A DNA stretch of 64,000 bases from a bacterium (GTDB taxonomy: Bacteria > Planctomycetota > UBA1135 > UBA2386): positions 170,059 through 234,058 of the forward strand of contig JAUILN010000017.1 in NCBI GenBank assembly GCA_030432695.1, in the 5' to 3' direction. The notes beneath the pieces are model-generated. The model saw nothing but the letters and a program-made list of their open reading frames with translations, was not told the DNA's origin and ran no database searches. This document shows positions 1-7,870 of the stretch, in pieces. The position numbers were made by a program, and so were the translations under genes. Position 1 is the stretch's first letter. Each line of letters opens with the position of its first letter.

Positions 1-1206
1 ACGCTCGAATGGGAGTGCGTGCGCTGGGACGGCGAGAAGGACCCGGACAAGGCGCGCGAGGTCGCGCGCTACGTCTGCCCGCACTGTGGGGTCGAGTGGA
101 ACGATGCGCAGCGGCAGGACTCGGTTCGGACCGGCGTGTGGGTTCCCGAGGGCGCCGAGATCGACGAGGACACCGGCCGCGCCGTCGTGCCGACGCCGGC
201 GCGGCACCGCGGCTACCAGCTCTCGACGCTGTATTCGTGCCTCACCCCGCTGGGCGACCTGGTCGCGCGGTTCCTGACCGAAGACCTGGCCGACTTCACC
301 CGGCAGATCCTCGCGCTCCCGTGGGAGGAGCAGCACGAGGCAGTCGGCTCCGGCGAGCTTGGGAAGTGCCTGGGCGAGTACGCCGAGGGCGAGGTTCCCG
401 ACGAGGCGATCGCTCTCACCGCGGGCGTCGACGTGCAGGGCCTGAAGCTCGGCCTGTTCTACGTCGTGCGGGCCTGGGGGCCGAAGGGCGAGTCCTGGCT
501 GGTGAAGCGTGGCCGCGTCCGGCACTGGGCGGGCATCGAGGAGGCGGTCACCGAGGCGGAGTACTGCGGCCGCCGGGTCGACCTGGTGTTCGTCGACTCC
601 GGAGACGGGCGCCGGCAGGACGAGGTCTACGACTTCTGCCGGCAGGACCCGACGCGCACCCTGCCGTCGAAGGGCCGCGACGAACTCCGCGGCGGGCTGC
701 CGTTCACTGCAACCCCGATCGACAAGAACCCGAACACCGGCGCGCCGGTGCGCGGTGGGCTGAAGCTCTGGCTGATCAACACGACGCTGTTCAAGGACCA
801 GCTCGCGGCATGCATCGCCGGCGAACGGGAGCCGTGGCACCTGCCGCGGAACGACGACGGTGCGCTCGATGAGTACCTCGGGCACCTGCGCGCGGAGCAG
901 AAGGTGCGGCGCGGGCAGTCGATGCGCTGGGACCTGAAGCCGGGCAAGCAGCGGAACGACTACTGGGACTGCGAGGTGCTCGCGCGGGCGGCGTGGTTCC
1001 TGCGCTGGGGGCAGTTCGGGAGTCGGTCGGCGCCTCGGGGCGAAGGGCGCGGCCGGGCGGCGCGGCCGAGGCAGGCGGGTCGGACCGGTTCGAGCGATGC
1101 CGACTACGTTGCGCGGGCGGATGCGCAGCGGTCGTCGGTTGCCGACGGCCGGCGCAGCGGTCGTCGGGAGGGTGGCGGCGGCGGAGGGGGGTGGCTCAAC
1201 GCATGA
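1..1206 (+). CDS. Phage terminase large subunit, GpA family, C-terminal part (5' end outside window)
   Basis: The frame is open from base 1, so the N-terminal ATPase half lies to the left. The visible 401 residues match the C-terminal part of lambda GpA-type terminases, which cut concatemeric DNA and drive it into the prohead. Near the visible start is a zinc-binding pair (VCPHCGVEW). The nuclease core follows: GVDVQ at about residue 143 supplies the first metal-binding Asp, VFVDSGDGRRQDE the second, and the C-terminal RNDYWDCEVLA block is typical of the family. The last 60 residues are Arg/Gly-rich and low in complexity. The stop overlaps the next start (ATGA). The context is a prophage end with decayed structural genes. 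Assignment rests on the motifs and their order; no search was run. Confidence 0.85.
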   Translation, partial: TLEWECVRWDGEKDPDKAREVARYVCPHCGVEWNDAQRQDSVRTGVWVPEGAEIDEDTGRAVVPTPARHRGYQLSTLYSCLTPLGDLVARFLTEDLADFTRQILALPWEEQHEAVGSGELGKCLGEYAEGEVPDEAIALTAGVDVQGLKLGLFYVVRAWGPKGESWLVKRGRVRHWAGIEEAVTEAEYCGRRVDLVFVDSGDGRRQDEVYDFCRQDPTRTLPSKGRDELRGGLPFTATPIDKNPNTGAPVRGGLKLWLINTTLFKDQLAACIAGEREPWHLPRNDDGALDEYLGHLRAEQKVRRGQSMRWDLKPGKQRNDYWDCEVLARAAWFLRWGQFGSRSAPRGEGRGRAARPRQAGRTGSSDADYVARADAQRSSVADGRRSGRREGGGGGGGWLNA

Positions 1207-1475
1207 CTGGCGACCGTTCGTGGATCACTGGGCGACGCTGCGAGGATTCGCCGGGCCGGCCGCGCCGGTGCTCTGGACCGCGTGGATCCACTCAGCTTCC
1301 TATCGTCGAACTTGAGCCCGGCCCACCCGGGTGGTCTCCGCGGAACGTCGAGTGCGTGGTGTGCGGCTCGATTCGGACCCGCAACTACGGCCGCGGCCGG
1401 TGCGGGGTGAAGCGGTACTACGCGTGCCGAGACTGCGGCGAGCAGTTCCTGGTCGTCTTGCTGGATCGGGCATAA
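1203..1475 (+). CDS. Small phage-associated zinc-ribbon protein
   Basis: A 90-residue protein whose ATG overlaps the terminase stop (ATGA), implying translational coupling. The N-terminal half is Arg/Pro-rich and unremarkable. The C-terminal half holds four cysteines in a zinc-ribbon arrangement: CVVCGS, about 18 residues with basic and aromatic character, then CRDCGEQF. This resembles the zinc fingers of transposase-associated and phage regulators that bind DNA. The specific role is unknown. Position directly after the terminase suggests a phage gene rather than a host one. Confidence 0.55.
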   Translation: MTGDRSWITGRRCEDSPGRPRRCSGPRGSTQLPIVELEPGPPGWSPRNVECVVCGSIRTRNYGRGRCGVKRYYACRDCGEQFLVVLLDRA

Positions 1476-1710
1476 CGAGCAGGGCTGAATTACGTCGTAA
1501 GTTATTGCTGCGACATCTCGACGAGAACTAGAGACCGCATCATGGAGGCTACCGTCCTCTGTTCCGCGTGGGGCGCGGCGATGACTCGTGAAGCGCGGCG
1601 CTACCCGGTGAGATGAAGTGATACATCGTGAAACGTGATGGCACTTGGTCGACCGCGGTGGTGCCCGGCAGTAGTCTGATCAGCGCGCGGTACAATGCCA
1701 TGCAAGAACG

Positions 1711-1740
1711 ACCCCGACCGGCGTCGACGCCGGTCGGGGT
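1711..1740 (-). terminator. Perfect 30-bp palindrome, probable hairpin terminator
   Basis: Bases 1711-1725 and 1726-1740 are exact reverse complements, starting ACCCCGACCGG and centred on TCGA. On the minus strand the hairpin is followed by CGTTCTTGC, a weak T-rich tail, while the plus-strand side has none. It lies 114 bases beyond the stop of the minus-strand peptide at 1854-1976, so it could end that transcript. A dyad of this perfection could instead bind a dimeric protein or be a recombination site. Confidence 0.45.
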
Positions 1741-1853
1741 CCGGGTTGGTCTGAGGCGGCAGGCCCCAGACCGGCGCGCGGATGGGTGTCGGGCGCTGCT
1801 CCTGGGTGACATCAGATGGCAGCGGTCGACGCCCAACCTTCCCATCCGCCCGG

Positions 1854-1976
1854 TCAATGACCGGAAACGAGGCTGGCGATGTCGGCCAGTGCGCCGATCA
1901 CTGCGCAGATCGCAGTGATGATGGCGACAACCGTCAACGCCCTGCCGGCCTCCCGCGAGACTCGCGGTCGGTTCAT
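1854..1976 (-). CDS. Putative 40-residue single-span membrane peptide
   Basis: The minus strand reads MNRPRVSREAGRA followed by one hydrophobic helix (LTVVAIITAICAVIGALADI, about residues 14-33) and a short tail ending SLVSGH. A basic N-terminus before a single span predicts an inner-membrane peptide. It runs against the flanking phage genes and is followed by the 1711-1740 hairpin, which makes a small independent transcript plausible. No clear Shine-Dalgarno precedes the ATG. It could be a moron or toxin-like peptide, or a chance frame; the hydrophobic stretch is the only positive evidence. Confidence 0.35.
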   Translation of the reverse strand: MNRPRVSREAGRALTVVAIITAICAVIGALADIASLVSGH

Positions 1977-2305
1977 CGGATGTCGGCGGCACGTAGTGAC
2001 GCCGAACGAGTCTCAGTATGCAGTCGGTAATGGCCGAGGAAAGGCCGACTGCGCGCTCGGTGTCGGCGCGGCTCTGGACAATCTGTGGAAGGACTCTTGA
2101 TCTGAAGGAGAGTCGTTTCCCTAACAGGGCCTGACGAAAGGGCTCGCGCTCTCTGCTCCCGGGATGCCCTTTGGGCATATGTTTCTCGGCATTCTTGGTG
2201 AATCCCAAGAGAGCCGCTGAGCCACCTCGCGCCGGAGACCCGTCCTGTTCAGCGCGCGGAACGTGGTTCCCGATCCCTTGTGCGCGGTGACGCACCCTCC
2301 TCATC

Positions 2306-2518
2306 GTGGCAGTCACGGTGCAGCAGGAACTCGACGCGGTCCGCGAGGCGCTCATGCGCGCCTCGGCGACCGGCGGCGTGACCACCGTCAACCACCCTGA
2401 CGGCACGAGCTACACGCGCGACCTGGCCTGGCTCGAGAAGCGCGAGCGCACCCTCCTCGCGCGCCTGGCGCGCTCGCGATCCGGCGGGGGCCGCCTGTTC
2501 GGAGGGTTCCGCCGGTGA
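2306..2518 (+). CDS. Head-tail joining protein, gpW-like
   Basis: A 70-residue protein with a GTG start, predicted mostly helical, followed by a loop containing HPDGTSYTRDLAWLEKRE and a basic Arg/Gly tail. Size, composition and position just upstream of the portal gene match the lambda gpW family, which sits at the head-tail junction and in lambda lies between terminase and portal. The stop overlaps the portal start. This is the best-preserved structural gene of the remnant. Confidence 0.6.
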   Translation: MAVTVQQELDAVREALMRASATGGVTTVNHPDGTSYTRDLAWLEKRERTLLARLARSRSGGGRLFGGFRR

Positions 2519-3600
2519 ACCTGCTCGAGCGGGCGATCGCCTCGCTGGCGCCGTCCTGGGCGGCCTCCCGCGCCGCGAGCCGGGCGAAGCTCGATGGCTT
2601 CCGGGCGATGTCGCGCGCCTACGACGGCGCGCGGCGGGACCGGCTCTACGGCAACTGGCACGGCGGCGGCGACTCCGCGGACGCGGCGCTGCTGCAGGCG
2701 CTCCCGCAGCTCCGGCAGCGGTGCCGCGACCTCAACCGGAACAACCCGATCGCCGCGGCGATCACCAACGGCATTGTCCGGAACGTGGTCGGCTCCGGGA
2801 TGCGCGTGCAGTCGCTGATCGACGCCGAAGCCGCCGGCGTCTCCGTTGAGGAAGCCCGGAAGCTCGGCCGGATCGCCGAGGGGCTGTTCTGGCGCTGGGA
2901 GCAGTTCGCCGCGGCCGATGAGCGTACGGACTTCGCCGGGCTGCAGCGGCTCGCGCAGCGGAAGAAGACCGAGGACGGCGAGGTGTTCGCGAGGGGCGTG
3001 CTGGTCGATCGACCCGGCCGGCCGTTCCGCACGGCGATCGAGGTGATCGAGGCCGACCGGGTGCAGACGCCGGGGTCGATCGACGACGACCGACAGCGAT
3101 ATCCGAGACTGCGCCGGCGTGGTGCTCGGCCGGTCCAGGGCCGGTCGCCTACCACGTCCTGCTGCAGCACCCGGGCGACGGGCACCTGCGCCGCGGCGCG
3201 ACGCAGCGGAAGTTCCGGAAGGTCGCCGCGTGGGACGGGCAGGGGGGCCGGGCGATGGTCCACCTTGACCTGGGTGAAGCGGCCGGGGCAGACCCGCGGC
3301 GAGCCGCGGCTCGCGCCGGTGATGACCTCGCTCCACGACCTCGGGCAGGTGCTCGAGGCCGAGCGGGTCGCGAAGCGGATCGAGGCGTGCCTGGCGGGGT
3401 TCATCAAGCGCGACCCGAGCACCTGGACGATGTCCGTGGGCGCGAAGGACCCCGAGACCGGCGGGATGCGGGTCGACTTCGAGCCGGGGATGTTCGAGAT
3501 GCTGCTGCCGGGCGAGTCGACCGACCTGGTGCAGTCGAACCGGCCGGGCACGACCTTCGACCTGTACGTCGAGCGGATGGTGCGGTGTCTCGGCGCGGTG
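2515..3600 (+). pseudogene. Lambda-type phage portal protein, frameshifted and truncated
   Basis: The first 190 codons (frame of 2515) match lambda-family portals: RAYDGARRDRLYGNW, then RDLNRNNPIAAAI and IVRNVVGSGMRVQ, and FRTAIEVIEADRV. Near 3093 the similarity moves to the next frame (SDIRDCAGVVLG), near 3135 to the third (GPVAYHVLLQHPGDG), and near 3265 back to the first (RPGQTRGEPRLAPVM, then AERVAKRIEACLAGFIK). That is three successive one-base shifts. Similarity stops around FDLYVERMVRCLGA, well short of a normal portal C-terminus, and an unrelated gene begins at 3641. The first frame happens to stay open to 4362, but its tail crosses other genes and is not protein-like. The gene cannot make a working portal. 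Confidence 0.8.
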
Positions 3601-3640
3601 GTCGAGTGCAGGCGTTTCGGTGCGGCTAGAGTGAGCCGCG

Positions 3641-3931
3641 ATGGATCTAGCTGGGGTTCGGGCCGTCCTCGAGGCGCACCGCGCGGAGCTTCTCGCGCAG
3701 GGAGTCTCCTCGCTCCGCGTCTTCGGCTCGGTCGCTCGGGCCGAAGCAAGGCCCGACAGCGACATGGACATGCTGGTGGAGTTCGAACGACCGGTGGGGT
3801 TGTTCGCGCTCGTCGAACTGCAGCTCCAGTTGGAGGAATGGCTGGGCTGCCCGGTCGATCTCGGAACTCCGGAGAGTTTGCGGCCTTCGATCCGCAGCCA
3901 TGTTCTCCAGGAGGCCGTGCGCGTCGCGTAG
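3641..3931 (+). CDS. MntA-type minimal nucleotidyltransferase (orphan antitoxin-like)
   Basis: A 96-residue protein with the DNA polymerase beta-like nucleotidyltransferase signature: VFGSVARAEARPDSDMDMLV (residues about 28-47) gives the GS pair and the DxD metal ligands, followed by the conserved LVEF. In MntA-HepT systems such proteins transfer AMP to a HEPN ribonuclease and neutralise it. No HEPN partner follows: the next 220 bases hold only a terminator and a tRNA. It sits between the truncated portal and tRNA-Gly, so it may be island cargo or a chromosomal gene at the boundary. The family call is firm; the function as an antitoxin is inferred. Confidence 0.8.
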   Translation: MDLAGVRAVLEAHRAELLAQGVSSLRVFGSVARAEARPDSDMDMLVEFERPVGLFALVELQLQLEEWLGCPVDLGTPESLRPSIRSHVLQEAVRVA

Positions 3932-4107
3932 CGGCTGGGTGCTCCGAGTCGAGGGTCTGCTCGAGCGCGAGCGCCTCCTTGCTGTGCTCACGTTCGCGCG
4001 GTCTGCGGGGGATCCGAAGGCCCTGTGCGCGACGGTCGCGGAACGGTCGACGTCGGCATCGATCCCGCCCCGGTAGGTTGGTCTCCCTCGTTCCCGCCCA
4101 CCAAGCA

Positions 4108-4146
4108 AGAAGCCCGCAGCACGCCATCAGCGCACTGCGGGCTTCT
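4108..4146 (-). terminator. Hairpin terminator beyond tRNA-Gly
   Basis: A 12-bp perfect stem (AGAAGCCCGCAG with its complement) encloses a 15-base loop. On the plus strand it is followed by CTCT and on the minus strand by TGCTTGGT. It lies 10 bases beyond the encoded CCA end of the minus-strand tRNA-Gly and so probably ends that transcript. It may also act for the plus-strand genes, being nearly symmetric. Confidence 0.65.
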
Positions 4147-4155
4147 CTCTCGAAC

Positions 4156-4231
<76 letters not shown>

Positions 4232-4392
4232 GTGAGGCGGGGATCGTGGCGTCGGGCGGGCGGGGAGTCAAGAGGGCGGGTGCGGGGCCGGACGGTCGAA
4301 AACCTGGGGGGTGGGGCACGTTGCTCCGGCTCGCTCGTAGCCAACCGGCCAACATGCTCTGAACCCTCAACTCGCCCCTCAGGATCGCGGTC

Positions 4393-4602
4393 GTGGTCCT
4401 GGCCATCGCAGTCGGCTTCGCGCTGCAGCACTTCCTGGGCTACCAGCAGGCGCCGCTGTTCGGGTTCCTGGTCGGGCTGGTGGTGGCGCGGTTGGTGCCG
4501 TCGCCGAAGAGTTGTCCGCTGCCGGGGCGGCCGCAGGTGTCGGATCGGGAGGGCGCGGGACCTGACTCGGAGGGTGCGAAGGGCGATCATGCGGGGTCAT
4601 GA
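4393..4602 (+). CDS. Small membrane protein, coupled to selenoprotein gene
   Basis: A 69-residue frame with two closely spaced hydrophobic segments (VLAIAVGFALQHFLGY and LFGFLVGLVVARLV) and a polar, charged tail. The start is uncertain: GTG at 4393 is used, and no ATG is available before the upstream stop at 4360. The stop overlaps the next ATG (ATGA), the coupling pattern seen repeatedly in this window, which supports it being real. No family is recognised. Confidence 0.45.
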   Translation: MVLAIAVGFALQHFLGYQQAPLFGFLVGLVVARLVPSPKSCPLPGRPQVSDREGAGPDSEGAKGDHAGS

Positions 4603-5867
4603 ACCGCTTCGCGCCGCTGGTGGCCCCGTTGCTGATGACCCTGTGGGTCGCGTTCGCCGTCTCGCCCTGCGGGGCTCAGGAATCCACCTCGTGCGCCGAG
4701 GCGCGTGAGTTCGTCGTTCCCGACCTCGACGAGCTCGCGGCGGAGACGATCCCTTGGCGGACCACCTTCCGGCAGGGCGCGCTGGAGGCCGACGCGCTCG
4801 ATCGACCGGTGCTGCTCTGGGCGATGAACGGGCATCCGCTCGGCTGCACCTGAAACAATGGTGTCCGCGACCGGCAGTTGGCCTGGTCGAACCCGCGATT
4901 GATCGAGTTGTCGGAGCGCTTCGTGCCGTGTGCCGACGAGGTGTGGCGGCTGCAGAACGGCAAGGACTTCGAGTGTGCGCTGTTCCGCCGGTTCTCGGAG
5001 CAGGGGCATTACCGCGAGCACGAGTCGACGCGGCAGGGGGTCTACGTGGCGACTCCCAATGGGCGGTTCCTCGGCTCGGTGAATACGCGCAACGTCGACA
5101 AGCTCGAGGAGGTGCTGCGCGGGGCGCTGGCGAAGTGGGAGGCGCTGAGTCCCGCGGAGCGGTCGCTGCCGGAGAAGGAACGCGAGGAGCTGGCGAAGCT
5201 CTGGCGGTGGGACGACGAGTATCCGGAGGACGGGCTGGTCCTCGAAGTGCTGGTGCGCGACCTGCCGCGGACCGAGGCCGCGCAGCGCGCGTTCGAGGAG
5301 CGGCAGCGGCGCATGCCGCAATGGGCGCGTTGGACCGACGGGGCGTGGAACCGGGATTGGGCCTGGTTCCGCAAGGAGGAGGCCCAGCAGTGGTTGCCGC
5401 AGGGCGGGATCGAGGTGGGCCGGGAGTACCCGGTGCCTGCGCCGGTGGTGGAGCGGCTGGTGCGCTACAACCTGGTCGACTGCGTGCGCGGGCAGACCGA
5501 CGGGTATCGCGCGGACGACGTGGAGCGCGCGGAGCTGACGGCGCGGGTCGAGGCGGTCGACGACGGGTCGGTCTCGTTGAGCTTCGTCGGCGGTTCGCGC
5601 TGCGTGGTCGAGGGCGGCGACTGGCCGCGGTCGTTCGTCACCGAGATCGAGGGTGCGGCAACCTGGGATCGCGAGGCGGAGCGCTTCACGGCCTTCGAGC
5701 TGGTGGCGGTCGGTGAACGCTCCGGTCGGACGCGGTTCAACGGGCGGCAGGACGACGAGGGTGCGGCGCCGATCGGCGTGGTGCTGCGGCTTGCCGCCGA
5801 AGACGCGCCGCATGTGGCTCCGGTCGCGGTGTCGCGCTACGGGTGGCAGCCGAGGGCGCGGCGGTGA
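4599..5867 (+). CDS. Secreted selenoprotein with thioredoxin-like N-terminal motif (in-frame TGA = Sec)
   Basis: Reading TGA at 4851-4853 as selenocysteine joins two frames that are in phase into one 422-residue protein. Residues 1-26 are a signal peptide ending SPCGAQ. After it, ALDRPVLLWAMNGHPLGCT precedes Sec85, then NNGVRDRQLAW continues without interruption; Cys83-Thr-Sec85 is a redox-type CxU motif in a thioredoxin-like setting (beta strand, then motif, then helix). The downstream part has a clear protein-like composition (DEVWRLQNGKDFEC, then GVYVATPNGRFLGSVNT) and a C-terminal block RTRFNGRQDDEGAAPIGV. Without recoding, one frame would be an 84-residue fragment and the other would lack a proper start. 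A SECIS-like hairpin follows the TGA (4868-4889). It overlaps its neighbours on both sides, suggesting an operon. The substrate is unknown; an exported redox enzyme is inferred. Confidence 0.8.
4868..4889 (+). promoter_or_regulatory. SECIS-like hairpin downstream of TGA 4851
   Basis: CGACC pairs with GGTCG, then GGC with GCC across a single bulged T, closing on the five-base loop AGTTG. The loop begins 23 nt past the last base of the TGA. Bacterial SECIS elements lie inside the reading frame, with a loop about 16-37 nt after the UGA and a G among the first two loop bases; this fits. A bulged U near the loop also occurs in the E. coli fdhF element, though here it is on the 3' side. Confidence 0.65.
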
Positions 5868-6853
5868 GGCGGAAGGTCGGAAGCGGGTTCGTCTCGGCGC
5901 TGCTGTTCGCGTCCCTTGCTCCGGCGCAGGCCGCGCGCGAGCTGGAGGGTGTCGAGTCGGCGACCGTGAGCATCGAGACCGCGCGGTCGTGCGTGACCGT
6001 TGGCTGGCCGGGGCGCTTCGATTGGGGCGCGGGCGAACGGGTCGATCAGCAGGTGTTGGCGGATCGGGTGGCCGGCTACGTCGGTGCGGTCTGCGCGGAG
6101 TTCGACGCGCTGTTCGGTGCCGCGTTGGACGAACCCGAGGTCGAGCAGGGCGGCACCACTGCCGACGACGCGGAGCTGCAGCGGCGCGACGGTCGGTCGG
6201 GATTGCGGTTGGTGCTGCTGCGCGACGGCGACGACGCACGCCGCGTGGCGAGGAAGATGGTCGGCATCGAGTTGCACGGGCTGGCGGTGCTCGGACTCGA
6301 TGGGCGGAATGCGGCGGTGCTGCGTCTCGATGCCAAGGAGGTGGGGGAGGGCGATGCGCTGCGCGGACTGCTCGGGCACGTGGTGGCGCGGTTGCTGTTG
6401 GCGCAACGGCTCGGGTCGTCGCCCGGGGAAGCCGGGCATGGCTGGATCGAGGCCGGGGTCGCGGCGCGCTTCGAGGCGCGGGCGGGAGTCGAGCAAGCCG
6501 AGGGGATGCGGCCGAATCTGTTCGTCGGCTTCGGCGAGCGGGTCTGGCGGCCGGAGACGACCTACGGGCGTGGTGATTGGGCGGTGGCGGCGCGGGAGCA
6601 GCTCGAGAGCGGCAGGTTGCCCGTGCTCGCGGACCTGCTGGGGCTGCCGCCGGAGGAGATGGACCTGGAGGCGTGGGCCGCGGCGCGGGCGTTCGTCGAG
6701 TTCCTGCTGGTGGAGGAGCGCGGGGGCGAGCGGCTGTTGGAGGTCGCGCGGCGGGTGGTCGCCGGGGAGGCGGCGCTCGAGGTTCTGGCGGCGGTCTATC
6801 CGGGCGACGAGCCGTTGGAGCAGCGCTTCCACGACTGGCTGCGCGCGGGCTGA
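5864..6853 (+). CDS. Secreted protein, probable inactive peptidase-MA-like relic
   Basis: The GTG start overlaps the selenoprotein stop (GTGA) and gives a 329-residue protein with a signal peptide (VGSGFVSALLFASLAPAQA). In the middle, LLGHVVARLLLAQRL is followed by HGWIEAGVAARFEAR. This layout resembles gluzincin-like peptidase-MA proteins (HExxH helix, then WxxEG), but the zinc motif is absent: only one His remains in the first helix and the Glu is lost. The C-terminal PLEQRFHDWLRAG also matches the typical ending of that group. It may be a binding or chaperone partner of the selenoprotein. The family link is inferred from layout, not a firm match. Confidence 0.55.
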   Translation: MRRKVGSGFVSALLFASLAPAQAARELEGVESATVSIETARSCVTVGWPGRFDWGAGERVDQQVLADRVAGYVGAVCAEFDALFGAALDEPEVEQGGTTADDAELQRRDGRSGLRLVLLRDGDDARRVARKMVGIELHGLAVLGLDGRNAAVLRLDAKEVGEGDALRGLLGHVVARLLLAQRLGSSPGEAGHGWIEAGVAARFEARAGVEQAEGMRPNLFVGFGERVWRPETTYGRGDWAVAAREQLESGRLPVLADLLGLPPEEMDLEAWAAARAFVEFLLVEERGGERLLEVARRVVAGEAALEVLAAVYPGDEPLEQRFHDWLRAG

Positions 6854-6865
6854 TCCGGCTCGGTC

Positions 6866-7729
6866 TCAGTCGAAGCCGCGGGCCGGCACGACGGTGGCGG
6901 GGACCGGCGGCAGTTCGAACTCGATCGACGAACCGACGATCGCGCAGTGGCTGCCTGGCACCTCGACCGGCAGGCAGCGTCGCGCGTCACCGCGGCGTCC
7001 GGGCGTGGCCTCGGGGAGCCACTCGACCAGCGGCTCGACCACCGCGTGCCAGTCTTCGAGGCGGCGGGATCTCTCGAAGTAGACGCGGAACGCGGCGCGG
7101 CGCGCCACCGGCTCGCGCTCGTCGGGATGCCAGTCGACGCGGCCGCGGACCACCCACTCGTTGCCGAACACCACGTCGCCGCTCGGCGTGTCGGTGATGG
7201 CGACGTAGGCGAAGCGGTCGTCGCGGTGGGTCGCGTAGGCGTCGCCGATGTGCGCGGCGTAGCGCTGGTCGGCGGGGTCGAGCAGCCAGGCGCCTGGGTC
7301 GCGGCTGTTGCGCGGGCGGCGGAACCAGTCGATCCAGGCCTCGGGGTGTTCGCGGCCGTCGTACTCGAGGACCGCGACGAACGGCCAGGCGCGGGTCTGG
7401 GAGGTGTTGCGGTCCCAGGTCTGGTCGCGCCACCGCCACAGGAAGACGTCGTCGTTCGCCGGGCCGGGTGCGAGGCGGGGGGTGGGCGGCGCGGTGGAGG
7501 TGTCGGCGGCGAAGGCGGAGCTGTGGACTTCGGCGCGGCGCAGCAGCGCCTTGTGGACGACCTCGACGTGGCGCGGGCGGATGGTGTCGGTGGTGTAGAC
7601 GTAGAGGCGCAGGTGGTGGGGGCGACAGGCTGGTGGTGCTACCGGCTGCTGCGCGCGAGCGGTCGCCGAGGCCGCGAGTGCCACGAGGAGCGCGAGGAGT
7701 GGGCGGCGGGTGTGGCTTCGAGCCGGCAT
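6866..7729 (-). CDS. Secreted protein of unknown function
   Basis: A 287-residue protein starting MPARSHTRRPLLALLVALAA with a good signal peptide ending ATARAQ. The mature part is rich in Trp, Arg and Asp (VFLWRWRDQTWDRNT, then WIDWFRRPRNSRDPGAW) and includes FAYVAITDTPSGDVVFGNEW. No family is recognised. It converges with the gene ending at 6853, only 12 bases away. Confidence 0.6.
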   Translation of the reverse strand: MPARSHTRRPLLALLVALAASATARAQQPVAPPACRPHHLRLYVYTTDTIRPRHVEVVHKALLRRAEVHSSAFAADTSTAPPTPRLAPGPANDDVFLWRWRDQTWDRNTSQTRAWPFVAVLEYDGREHPEAWIDWFRRPRNSRDPGAWLLDPADQRYAAHIGDAYATHRDDRFAYVAITDTPSGDVVFGNEWVVRGRVDWHPDEREPVARRAAFRVYFERSRRLEDWHAVVEPLVEWLPEATPGRRGDARRCLPVEVPGSHCAIVGSSIEFELPPVPATVVPARGFD

Positions 7730-7870
7730 GCGCAGGCAGGGTACGTCGGTGCGGGGCGCGCGCGGGGCGGAGTTTTGCCGCTGCGGGGATGCAGCGCGGC
7801 GCGGTGGGGCGCGAAGTCTGTCGTGGTTCGTGCCTGGCACCGACTACGACAGACTCTGGGCAGGGATCGC

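Larger units (their letters stand above)
1476..2305. other. Gene-poor interval inside the prophage remnant
   Basis: About 830 bases between the zinc-ribbon gene and the gpW-like gene have lower G+C than their surroundings and no convincing long gene. Open frames on both strands give Arg/Ser-rich translations without the codon bias seen elsewhere. The interval does hold a short minus-strand membrane peptide (1854-1976) and a perfect palindrome (1711-1740), listed separately. In an intact lambda-like phage, terminase and head-tail joiner genes are nearly contiguous, so this stretch looks like inserted or degenerated sequence. Confidence 0.5.

Noticed and set aside
1549..2406. A 285-residue minus-strand frame in the gene-poor interval
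   Set aside because: The translation is Ser/Arg-rich without domain-like pattern, has poor codon bias and overlaps the better-supported peptide in another phase.
3932..4107. A HepT/HEPN toxin gene after mntA
   Set aside because: No frame there shows the RxxxxH HEPN motif or protein-like composition.
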